A stretch of 64,000 nucleotides of DNA, from positions 682,001-746,000 of the forward strand of contig CAWKCV010000003.1 of the NCBI GenBank assembly GCA_963848205.1, read 5' to 3'. The notes beneath the pieces were generated by a model. That model was given only the letters and a program-made list of their open reading frames with translations, was not told the origin of the DNA and made no database searches. The position numbers were made by a program, and so were the translations under genes. Below are positions 35,059-42,391 of this stretch, piece by piece. The stretch is from BOG-908 sp963848205 (GTDB lineage: Bacteria; Pseudomonadota; Alphaproteobacteria; Acetobacterales; Acetobacteraceae). Each line of letters opens with the position of its first letter. The stretch's first letter is position 1.

Positions 35059-35635
35059 CGACGCGGTGCAGCGGAAATCGGTCATGCGCGCTGATGCGCT
35101 TCGGCGTCTCGCCGGGCTCGATCCCACCGCCGGTCGAACGCTCGCGGAAACCGCACTCGCGCACCTTCAATTCCCCAATTCAGTCGCCGGCTTCTGGCCA
35201 ATTCGAAACGAGATCGATACACGCCCGCTGTTGCACGCGCTGTCGGCACGCGGCCATACCGTTCTCCTCCCGCAGACACCGCCATCCCGCCGGCCACTCA
35301 TCTTCCGGCGCTGGACGCCCGAGACCGAGATGATCGCCGAGCGCTTCGGCACCGCCTATCCCGACGGCCCCGAAGCGACGCCCGATTTCATCCTGGTCCC
35401 CTTGCTGGCTTGGGACCGCGCCGGCGGCCGCCTCGGCTACGGCGGCGGTTTCTACGACTTGACGCTGGCCGCCCTGCCCACCACGCCCCGCGCCGGCGTC
35501 ACCTACGCCGCCCTGGAAGTCCCCGCTGTCCCGACGGAACCGCACGACGCGCGCCTCCCCCTGATCCTCACCGAAACCAGCCTCATCCGCACAACAGCGA
35601 ACTGGCAAAAGTTTTTTGGTCCTTTTTTGCAATAA
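35036..35635 (+). CDS. fau: 5-formyltetrahydrofolate cyclo-ligase
   Basis: A protein of about 190-199 residues that converts 5-formyl-THF to 5,10-methenyl-THF with ATP. GRLGYGGGFYDLTLA is the family signature; VAGFWPIRNEIDTRPLL and TPDFILVPLLAWDR are also conserved. The start is uncertain: ATG 35036 lies in a REP-like palindrome, GTG 35066 would give MQRKSVMRADALRRLAG, and ATG 35084 would cut the conserved basic helix. The last residues, NWQKFFGPFLQ, are encoded by a repeat arm (35606-35652), so the C-terminus is probably extended relative to relatives. Confidence 0.9.
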   Translation: MTGLDPVIDAVQRKSVMRADALRRLAGLDPTAGRTLAETALAHLQFPNSVAGFWPIRNEIDTRPLLHALSARGHTVLLPQTPPSRRPLIFRRWTPETEMIAERFGTAYPDGPEATPDFILVPLLAWDRAGGRLGYGGGFYDLTLAALPTTPRAGVTYAALEVPAVPTEPHDARLPLILTETSLIRTTANWQKFFGPFLQ

Positions 35636-35652
35636 AGGGCTGCTTGCCTTCC
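35606..35652. repeat. Dispersed palindromic element, locus 15 (single arm A, inverted)
   Basis: GCAAAAGTTTTTTGGTCC, then TTTTTTGCAATAAAGGGC, then TGCTTGCCTTCC. The first half is translated as the C-terminus of fau, with the stop TAA in the hairpin loop. Confidence 0.85.
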
Positions 35653-35683
35653 TCTCTCCCCAATTCCCCCCCAAAACCCCGCC

Positions 35684-36502
35684 ATGCGCATCCTCTTCCT
35701 AGGCGACATCGTCGGCCGTTCCGGCCGCGAAGCCGTCGCCCACCATCTCCCCCGCCTTCGCGAAAGCCTTCGTATCGACCTGGCCATCGTGAACGTGGAA
35801 AACGCGAGCCACGGCTTCGGCTGCGCGCCCGACATGGCGGTGGCCCTGTTCGCCGCCGGCGCCGATGTGCTGACGCTCGGCAACCACGCCTGGGACCGGC
35901 GCGAGTTGGCCGCTTACATCGAAACCGAGCGCCGGCTGATCCGGCCCCTGAATTTCCCGCCGGGCACGCCGGGGCAGGGCTCGGTGCTGGTGGAGCTGGC
36001 GGACGGGCGCCGCGCGCTGGTGCTGCAGGTGATGGCGAGGCTGTTCATGGAGCCGAACGACGACCCGTTCCGCACCGCGGCCGAGTTGCTTGGCCGCTAC
36101 CGGCTGGGCACGACGGTGCAGGCGATCGTGGCCGACATCCATGGCGAGGCGACGAGCGAGAAGATGGCATTCGGCCATAGTTTCGACGGAAGGTTGTCGC
36201 TGGTTGTGGGCACCCACACGCATGTGCCGACGGCGGACCATCAGATTTTGCCGGGCGGCACGGCCTATCAGTCGGATGCCGGCATGTGCGGCGACTACGA
36301 CAGCGTCATCGGCATGGACAAGGGCGTGGCCAGTGCGCGGTTTTGGCGCCGCGTGCCCGGCGAGCGCCTGGCGCCGGCCGATGGCGAGGCGACGGTGTGC
36401 GGCGTGTTCGTCGAGACGTCCGACGCGACGGGCTTGGCGCTGCGGGTGGCGCCGGTAAGAGTGGGGGGGCGATTGTCGCAGGAGGCGGCCGTCAACCAAT
36501 AA
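35684..36502 (+). CDS. YmdB-family metallophosphoesterase
   Basis: A 272-residue protein of the TIGR00282/YmdB family. MRILFLGDIVGRSGREAV, VNVENASHGFG, LGNHAWDRRE and VGTHTHVPTADHQILPGGTA carry the Asp, Asn and His residues that bind two metals. Members have phosphodiesterase activity on cyclic nucleotides in Bacillus. It follows fau on the same strand. Physiological role in this group is not established. Confidence 0.9.
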   Translation: MRILFLGDIVGRSGREAVAHHLPRLRESLRIDLAIVNVENASHGFGCAPDMAVALFAAGADVLTLGNHAWDRRELAAYIETERRLIRPLNFPPGTPGQGSVLVELADGRRALVLQVMARLFMEPNDDPFRTAAELLGRYRLGTTVQAIVADIHGEATSEKMAFGHSFDGRLSLVVGTHTHVPTADHQILPGGTAYQSDAGMCGDYDSVIGMDKGVASARFWRRVPGERLAPADGEATVCGVFVETSDATGLALRVAPVRVGGRLSQEAAVNQ

Positions 36503-36504
36503 GC

Positions 36505-36601
36505 CACGTCACGCCCCGGCTTGTCCCGGATATCCACGCCGTGCCGCGAAACAGGTGTTCTCGACCTGCACCCGTGTTCCGACTGCGCCCGGGCATGACG
36601 A
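36505..36601. repeat. REP-like intergenic sequence (GC-rich)
   Basis: CACGTCACGCCCCGGCTTG, TCCCGGATATCCACG and, 50 nt later, GCCCGGGCATGACG. This looks like a degenerate member of the widespread alphaproteobacterial REP type, between convergent genes. Confidence 0.55.
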
Positions 36602-36606
36602 AAATA

Positions 36607-37800
36607 TCAGGCCCTCTCGAGATACTTCGCCAATCCCCCCAGCACCGCACTCCATGCGTAACCGCGTTTCATCGAGGCACGCGCCGCTGCCCCCAGGCCC
36701 GGATGCTTGCCGTCCAGCACTTCGCACACGAGGTGCACGAAATCCTCGGCACCGTCGGCCACCAGCAGTTCGGTCCCGGCTTGAGCGCGCACGCCTTCGA
36801 AGGCCGGCTTGGAGGCGATGACCGGCCGGCCCATCGCCATGCCTTCGAGCACCTTGTTCTGTATCCCGCGGGCAATGCGCAGCGGGCATACAATGATCGA
36901 CGCATGCGCCACGTAGGGCCGCACGTCCTCCACCCGGCCGGTGACGAACACGCCGGGCAGGTCCGCCAGCGCCTGCACGTCCGGCGTGGGATTGGCGCCG
37001 ACGACCCAGAAGGCTGCGCCGGGGACGCGTGCGCGCAACATCGGCAACACGTCGCGCGCAAACCAGATGGCCGCGTCCGCATTCGGCCAGTAATCCATGT
37101 TGCCGGTGAACACCACGCGTGGCGCCGGATCGGTGTAGGGCGACGGATACGAATCGAACGGCGAGAAGCGCTGCAGATCGACACCGCATTCGACGGCCAC
37201 CGTGCGGTCGGCCACTTCGGGGGCCAATTCCTTGAACCGATCGGCTTCAGGCTGCGACACGAAGAACGTCCATTTGCACGCCGCGGCCGCCCGGCGTTCG
37301 TAGGCGAGCAGCGTGCGTGCCTCGCGCGCCCAGACGAGCTTCATCGGGAACGCGGCCTTGGTCGCGTATTCCGCCCATTTCTCCGAATCGATGTCCTGCG
37401 CGTCGAGGATCTTGCACGGATGATCGAGATGCAGCGCGTAGGGCGCCATCGCGACCGAGTAGATGTAGACGACATCCATCTTCGTGCGCGCCATCGTCTC
37501 GTCCACCCAAAGCTGCAGCTCCGGCGAATAATAGAAATCCGGCATCAATGGCCGGCCAGGGCGCGCATGCAGAAGGGCGCGGTATTTCTGGCGAGACTTG
37601 TCGATCGGGAACGCGCCGACGCTCGCGCACATCGTCTGGACTTTCGCGATGTGCGCCATGTCGGCTGGCTCGTCCACCACGCAGCCGAAATGGATCCGAT
37701 ATGTCGGCGCCAGATGCTGCAGCAGATTCCAGCCGCGTATCTTCTCGCCCTTGTTGAGCGGCCAGGCGATACGGTGGCTGATGAAGATCAGGTCGCGCAT
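36607..37800 (-). CDS. Glycosyltransferase, TIGR03087 (PEP-CTERM/XrtA-associated) type
   Basis: A 397-residue GT-B glycosyltransferase. The N-terminus MRDLIFISHRIAWPLNKGEK and the mid-segment VVFTGNMDYWPNADAAIWFA match the TIGR03087 sugar transferases usually found in exosortase/exopolysaccharide clusters. The C-terminal half has FVTGRVEDVRPYVAHASIIV and EGMAMGRPVIASKPAFEG, a GT4-like donor site. No exosortase genes are visible here. It lies 5 bp after hddA on the same strand, so it may add heptose or another sugar made by the cluster. Confidence 0.82.
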   Translation of the reverse strand: MRDLIFISHRIAWPLNKGEKIRGWNLLQHLAPTYRIHFGCVVDEPADMAHIAKVQTMCASVGAFPIDKSRQKYRALLHARPGRPLMPDFYYSPELQLWVDETMARTKMDVVYIYSVAMAPYALHLDHPCKILDAQDIDSEKWAEYATKAAFPMKLVWAREARTLLAYERRAAAACKWTFFVSQPEADRFKELAPEVADRTVAVECGVDLQRFSPFDSYPSPYTDPAPRVVFTGNMDYWPNADAAIWFARDVLPMLRARVPGAAFWVVGANPTPDVQALADLPGVFVTGRVEDVRPYVAHASIIVCPLRIARGIQNKVLEGMAMGRPVIASKPAFEGVRAQAGTELLVADGAEDFVHLVCEVLDGKHPGLGAAARASMKRGYAWSAVLGGLAKYLERA

Positions 37801-37805
37801 CGTGC

Positions 37806-38870
37806 TCAACGTCGCCCCGACGAGGTCCAGGTTTCGCTGCCGCGGTCGGTGAATTTCACGGGATAGGCTAGCGCACCTTGCCGATTTAGCGTGCTGATCA
37901 ACGCAAACCGCCTCTCCGTCGGCACCACGAACATCATGAAGCCGCCGCCGCCGGCACCCGATACTTTTGCCCCGATCGCACCGCCGGCACGTGCCATCGA
38001 TTCTAGCTCCTCGATGCGCGCGTTGCTGATGCCGGGTGCGGTTTGCTTCTTGGCCAGCCAGGAACGTTCGAGCAGTTGCGCAACCCGGTCGATATCGCCG
38101 AGCATGATGGCACTTTTCATGTCCACCGCATCTTGCCGCAACTGGTGCATCGCATCCATCACCTGCGTGCTCACCGCCGTGACACCTTGGGTCTGCTGGC
38201 GGATGATCGCATCGGATTGACGCGACTGCCCGGTGAAACATACGGCGAGCGAACTTTCCAGTTCCAGCACGGTGCCTTCGGAAAACCGCAGCGGATTGAC
38301 GATCACTTCGCCCTCGCGCAGGAATTCCATGAAGTTGATGCCGCCGAACGCCGCCGAGTATTGATCCTGACGCCCGCCCGCAAGATTGAGATCGACGCGT
38401 TCGATCTCGTAGGCCAGGTGCGCCACGTCGTAGCGTGTGAGCGGCAGATCGAGATAGGTGCGATACGCTTCGATCAGTGCGACCACGAGGGCGGATGACG
38501 AGCCCAATCCGGAGCCCATCGGCGCGTCCACTGCGGTCGTCACGGTCACCGACAGGCGCTCGCCGCCATGGAAGTCGCGTATCATGCGCTCATAGACGCC
38601 GCGATGCAGCAGCAGCGTGCTGCCGGGCAACACGGCAGCACTCTCATGCAGTTCCTCGCGGCCAAGATCACAGGCGTCGAACCGGATTTTGCCATCGTCG
38701 CGGCCGCTGATGAAGGCGAATGCGTAACGGTCGATGGTGGCGTTGAGCACGGCCCCGCCATGCTGGCTGGAATAGCTCAAAAGGTCGGTGCCGCCGCCGG
38801 CGAGCCCCAGGCGAAGCGGTGCGCGGGCGCGCACGACGGCGCGTCGGGGAGGGGTGGGCGAGGCATCCAT
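37806..38870 (-). CDS. hddA: D-glycero-D-manno-heptose 7-phosphate kinase (HddA-type GHMP kinase)
   Basis: A 354-residue GHMP-superfamily kinase. RARAPLRLGLAGGGTDLLSY is the HddA/fucokinase-like start. The ATP loop is APMGSGLGSSSALVVAL (about 116-132), and the C-terminal GAKVSGAGGGGFMMFV is the third GHMP motif. It should phosphorylate D-glycero-D-manno-heptose 7-phosphate at C1 in the GDP-heptose route. It is divergent from gmhA and the nucleotidyltransferase/phosphatase fusion, which supply the other steps. A related sugar kinase function cannot be excluded. Confidence 0.85.
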   Translation of the reverse strand: MDASPTPPRRAVVRARAPLRLGLAGGGTDLLSYSSQHGGAVLNATIDRYAFAFISGRDDGKIRFDACDLGREELHESAAVLPGSTLLLHRGVYERMIRDFHGGERLSVTVTTAVDAPMGSGLGSSSALVVALIEAYRTYLDLPLTRYDVAHLAYEIERVDLNLAGGRQDQYSAAFGGINFMEFLREGEVIVNPLRFSEGTVLELESSLAVCFTGQSRQSDAIIRQQTQGVTAVSTQVMDAMHQLRQDAVDMKSAIMLGDIDRVAQLLERSWLAKKQTAPGISNARIEELESMARAGGAIGAKVSGAGGGGFMMFVVPTERRFALISTLNRQGALAYPVKFTDRGSETWTSSGRR

Positions 38871-38873
38871 ACG

Positions 38874-38986
38874 GCAAGGGGCTTTGCCCCTTGACCCCAT
38901 CAAAGGCAAGCCTTTGAAATCCTGAATTAAGGAATCGCGGGTTTGGGGTTTCAAACCCCAGCGGGGTCCAGGGGCAGCGCCCCTGG
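38874..38986. repeat. Block of four GC-rich hairpins between hddA and gmhA
   Basis: AAGGGGC-TTT-GCCCCTT, CAAAGGC-AA-GCCTTTG, GGGGTTT-C-AAACCCC and CCAGGGGC-AGC-GCCCCTGG follow one another, with TTGACCCC and GGGGTCCA as outer pairs. It matches the family member between dnaK and dnaJ. It occupies the divergent promoter region. Confidence 0.7.
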
Positions 38987-39011
38987 CCTTTCCCCACCAT
39001 CTGCGAGACAC

Positions 39012-39605
39012 ATGGGCAGCATGAACATCTCGCCCTTTCTGCAGGCCTCAGCGACCGCCGCTGTCGCACTCGCGCGCGACGATGCGGCGCACGCTCTGCT
39101 CGCCGATGCAGCGCAACTCATCTGCGGCGCGCTGGAAGCCGGCGGAAAGCTGCTCGTCGCCGGCAATGGCGGCAGTGCGGCCGACGCACAGCATATTGCC
39201 GCCGAATTCGTAAGCCGCCTGCTGTTCGACCGCGCCCCGCTGGCGGCTTTGTCCCTCAGCGAGAGCGGCCCCATCCTGACCGCGTGCGGCAACGATTACG
39301 GGTTCGAAACCGTCTTTGCGCGCCAGGTGGCGGCACTCGGGCGCCCGGGCGACGTGCTGCTTTGCCTGTCCACCAGCGGCAACTCCCGCAATCTGCTGCT
39401 GGCCGGGCAAGCAGCGCGCGCGGGCGGCATCGCCACGCTCGGTTTTACCGGCGCCTCCGGGGGGCAGATGCTGCACAGCTTCGACCGATGCTTCCGCGCG
39501 CAGGCGGTCAACGCGCAGATCGTCCAGCAACTGCACATGGCCGCCGCTCACGCAATGCTCGCAAGCATCGAGCGGACCATGTTCCCCGATCAGGCCCCGC
39601 CATGA
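39012..39605 (+). CDS. gmhA: D-sedoheptulose 7-phosphate isomerase
   Basis: A 197-residue SIS-domain isomerase, the first committed step of heptose synthesis. LLVAGNGGSAADAQHIAAEF and LSTSGNSRNLLLA are the SIS phosphate-binding loops. ATG 39012 or the ATG three codons later (MNISPFLQ) may be used. The stop overlaps the start of the fused nucleotidyltransferase/phosphatase gene (ATGA), so the two are translationally coupled. Confidence 0.93.
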   Translation: MGSMNISPFLQASATAAVALARDDAAHALLADAAQLICGALEAGGKLLVAGNGGSAADAQHIAAEFVSRLLFDRAPLAALSLSESGPILTACGNDYGFETVFARQVAALGRPGDVLLCLSTSGNSRNLLLAGQAARAGGIATLGFTGASGGQMLHSFDRCFRAQAVNAQIVQQLHMAAAHAMLASIERTMFPDQAPP

Positions 39606-40837
39606 CCCAACGCCCCGCCACCATACGCCAATGCACCATCCTCGCCGGCGGCCTGGCCACGCGCCTCGGCGACATCGCCGCCGACACACCCAAGCCCGTC
39701 CTCCAAGTCGCCGGCCGCCCGTTCATCGCCTGGCTGATGCGCGAGATGCTGCGCTTCGGGGTGGACGATTTCGTCATCCTCACCGGCCATTTGCCGCAAG
39801 CCGTCGAAGACGCGGTGCTGACCGCCGCTGACGGCCTGCCGCGACGCGTGCGCGTCCGCTTCTCCGAGGAGCCGCAACGCGCCGGCACCGGCGGCGCGTT
39901 GTTTCATGCCGCGCCGCTGCTCGATGAGCGGTTCCTCATGTGCAACGGCGACTCGCTGTTCGACTGCAACATCGCCGCCCTGCTGGCCGATGTCGCGGCC
40001 TCACCGGACGACGCACTCGCCCGAATGATCGTGCGGGAAATCCCCGACGCTTCGCGCTACGGCACCGTCGAGCTCGACGGCGACCGCGTCACCGCCTTCC
40101 GCGAACGCCCCGATCCGCAAGCGGCCGGCCAACCTGGCACCATCAACGCCGGCATCTACGCGCTGGACCGCCGCGTCGTCGGCCACCTCACCGCGAACTG
40201 CTCGCTCGAACGCGACCTGCTGGCGCCGATGGCCGCCGCGGGCCAGCTCCGCGCCACCCGCCAGCACGGCTGGTTCGTCGATATCGGCGTGCCCGCTGAC
40301 CTCGCCCACGCACGCCGCGAACTCGCCGCCTGCATGGACCGGCCGGCGCTGTTCCTCGACCGCGACGGCGTGCTCAACCACGACCACGGCTATGTCGGCT
40401 CGCAGGAACGCTGGGAATGGATGGACGGCGCGCGCGAAGCCGTCGCCATGGCCACCGCCCACGGCTGGCACGTGTTCGTCGTCACCAACCAGGCCGGCGT
40501 CGCACGCGGCCTCTACGGCGAGCCCGAAGTGGATGCCCTGCTACGTTGGCTTGCCGACGAGCTGCGCCGCGCCGGCGGCACGCTCGACGATTGGCGCTTC
40601 TGCCCCTACCACACCGAAGGAAAGATCGACGCATATCGGCGCGACAGCGACTGGCGCAAGCCGGCGCCTGGGATGCTGATCGACCTGATCAAGAGCTGGG
40701 AGCTGAATGTGTCCCACTGCCTGATGGTAGGGGACCGGGATACCGACATCGCAGCGGGGGCTGCCGCGGGCATGCGAACGGCGCTGTTCTCCGGCGGAAA
40801 CCTGCAATCGTTCATCCGGCCTCTGATCGGCGTCTAG
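39602..40837 (+). CDS. Fused heptose-1-phosphate nucleotidyltransferase and heptose bisphosphate phosphatase (HddC-GmhB)
   Basis: A 411-residue two-domain enzyme. Residues 1-240 are a sugar nucleotidyltransferase: TILAGGLATRLGDIAADTPK near the start, MCNGDSLFDCN and GTINAGIYALDRRVV. Residues 245-411 are a HAD phosphatase of GmhB type: ALFLDRDGVLNHDHGYVG with Asp253/Asp255, VVTNQAGVARGLY, CPYHTEGKIDAYRRD and GDRDTDIAAGAAAGM. Together they would dephosphorylate heptose-1,7-bisphosphate and transfer a nucleotide to heptose-1-phosphate. With GmhA and HddA this completes the GDP-heptose route. The C-terminal stop overlaps the convergent gene by 4 nt. Confidence 0.88.
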   Translation: MTQRPATIRQCTILAGGLATRLGDIAADTPKPVLQVAGRPFIAWLMREMLRFGVDDFVILTGHLPQAVEDAVLTAADGLPRRVRVRFSEEPQRAGTGGALFHAAPLLDERFLMCNGDSLFDCNIAALLADVAASPDDALARMIVREIPDASRYGTVELDGDRVTAFRERPDPQAAGQPGTINAGIYALDRRVVGHLTANCSLERDLLAPMAAAGQLRATRQHGWFVDIGVPADLAHARRELAACMDRPALFLDRDGVLNHDHGYVGSQERWEWMDGAREAVAMATAHGWHVFVVTNQAGVARGLYGEPEVDALLRWLADELRRAGGTLDDWRFCPYHTEGKIDAYRRDSDWRKPAPGMLIDLIKSWELNVSHCLMVGDRDTDIAAGAAAGMRTALFSGGNLQSFIRPLIGV

Positions 40838-41955
40838 AGCTTGGGGAAGAGCTGCAGGGAAACGCTGGAGAGGGTGGCGAGCACATCCGCTGCGAGGCTG
40901 GCTTGCTCGGCCACTTCGCGGCGCTTGACCGGCCGACGCGCCAAAGGCTGGCTGGCCGCTTCGACGAACGACCAGGCCTGGCCGAAATAGGGCAGCGCCA
41001 ACCAGCCTTCCAGCTTCGTGACCGGCAGGCGCAGCTCCTCGCTCAGATGGCTCAGCAACGCCGGGCGTCGGGCCTGTTCGTTCCATGCCGCGCGCATCAG
41101 CCGCCGCGCACTGACGCGGCGCACGCAATCGACCACCGGCTCCAACGCACTATCCAGCGTCGGGTCCTGCTGCCGGATGCGGCGGCGGATCGTATCGGCC
41201 ATGCCGTCCGCCGCCCGCCCGACGATGCGGCCCGAGACGACAACTTCGACATCGGGCTCGTGACGCACCCTTGCGTCCACTTGCCGCAGCGCATCCAGCA
41301 ACGCCCGGTCCTCGCCCGATCGCACTGGCGGCACTCCCCCGCAAGCCGTCAGCGCCTCAAGCCGGACGGCGATGCTGGCGCCGGATTCCTCGCGGTGGCG
41401 CGGCCAGGGATCGTGCGGGTCGGGGTCCAGCATGCAGGCGATCCGCTCCAGCAACGTCGCGTAATGCACCTCGTTATCGTCGTCGTCGTGCAGATGGCGC
41501 GGAATGAGCAGCGCATCGACCGGGTCGATGACCGCGCGGCCGCACACCACGTCGGCACCCGCATCCAGCGCCGCGAGATTGGTCCGCACCCAGTCGGGCG
41601 CCACGCAGCCATCCGCGTCGGTCGTCATCACGATTCCACGCGGCTCCGCCAGCATGCATGCCTTGGCCACCGCAAGCCTGCGCGCGTGACCGGCATTGGC
41701 CTCGCAGGCGGCAAACTCGTGTTCGACCACATGCACCTGGCAGGGCAGCGCAGGGGCGAGGCCGCGGACGATTTCCGCCGTGCCGTCCGTGCTGTTGTTG
41801 ACCAGCAGGACGACAGCCAAATTCGGCGCATCCTGCTGCAAAGCCAGTGCGCGCAGGCAGTCGCCGATCAGAAGCGCTTCGTCACGAACGGGGATGGCGA
41901 CGACGACATGCGGCATAAGTGGCTGGTCCGCTGAGTGGGAGTTGCGAACCCTCAA
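40834..41955 (-). CDS. Glycosyltransferase family 2 protein
   Basis: A 373-residue GT-A enzyme. HVVVAIPVRDEALLIGDCLR, VVLLVNNSTDGTAEIVRG and the DXD-type IVMTTDADGCVAPDW are visible in the first half. A C-terminal alpha-helical extension of about 150 residues lacks clear motifs. The start could be the internal ATG giving MPHVVVAIPV. It overlaps the convergent hddC-gmhB gene by 4 nt. The acceptor may be an envelope glycan, given the heptose neighbours. Confidence 0.82.
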   Translation of the reverse strand: MRVRNSHSADQPLMPHVVVAIPVRDEALLIGDCLRALALQQDAPNLAVVLLVNNSTDGTAEIVRGLAPALPCQVHVVEHEFAACEANAGHARRLAVAKACMLAEPRGIVMTTDADGCVAPDWVRTNLAALDAGADVVCGRAVIDPVDALLIPRHLHDDDDNEVHYATLLERIACMLDPDPHDPWPRHREESGASIAVRLEALTACGGVPPVRSGEDRALLDALRQVDARVRHEPDVEVVVSGRIVGRAADGMADTIRRRIRQQDPTLDSALEPVVDCVRRVSARRLMRAAWNEQARRPALLSHLSEELRLPVTKLEGWLALPYFGQAWSFVEAASQPLARRPVKRREVAEQASLAADVLATLSSVSLQLFPKL

Positions 41956-41980
41956 CCGGAGCGCTGTTGCACAGTTGCAA

Positions 41981-42277
41981 TCACCCTGTTGCGAGGGGTG
42001 CGTTCGCTAACTGTTCGTGATGATGGATCACTTCGCGTATGACGAACGCCAGGAATTTCTCGGCGAATTCCGGGTCCAGGCGGGCGCCTTCGGCCAGCGT
42101 GCGCAGCCGCGCGACCTGCTCGGCCTCACGCGCCGGATCGGCAGGTGGCAAGCTCAGGCGCGCTTTCAGGCGACCGACCTGCTGTGTGCATTTGAAGCGC
42201 TCGGCGAGGAGATAGATCAACGCTGCGTCGATGTTGTCGATGCTGTTGCGCAGGGTCTGGAGCTCTTCAGGGGGCAT
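41981..42277 (-). CDS. Chorismate mutase (AroQ class)
   Basis: A 98-residue all-helical chorismate mutase converting chorismate to prephenate. LQTLRNSIDNIDAALIYLLA, FKCTQQVGRLKARLSLPPAD and REAEQVARLRTLAEGA carry the family's Arg/Lys/Glu pattern. I start at ATG 42275-42277 (MPPEELQTLRNS). The longer frame adds MVLFFKKELLPLGSAA, which is a translated repeat arm and not family sequence. Confidence 0.88.
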   Translation of the reverse strand: MPPEELQTLRNSIDNIDAALIYLLAERFKCTQQVGRLKARLSLPPADPAREAEQVARLRTLAEGARLDPEFAEKFLAFVIREVIHHHEQLANAPLATG

Positions 42278-42289
42278 GGCCGCCGACCC

Positions 42290-42391
42290 TAAAGGAAGAA
42301 GTTCTTTTTTGAAAAAAAGAACCAAAAAACTTTCGTCTGTTCGTTGCTGGTGCGGTTCGGGCTCGCGACAAGCACAGGTCGCACCGCTTCC
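42290..42391. repeat. Dispersed palindromic element, locus 16 (arm A plus degraded partner)
   Basis: AAAGGAAGAAG, TTCTTTTTTGAAAAAAAGAA, CCAAAAAACTTTCG, then GGGCTCGCGACAAGCACAGG and GCTTCC as remains of the inverted partner. It abuts the RND gene stop at 42392. Confidence 0.8.

Noticed and set aside
42278..42325. N-terminal extension of chorismate mutase (MVLFFKKELLPLG)
   Set aside because: It is a translated repeat arm; the family sequence begins at MPPEELQTLRN.
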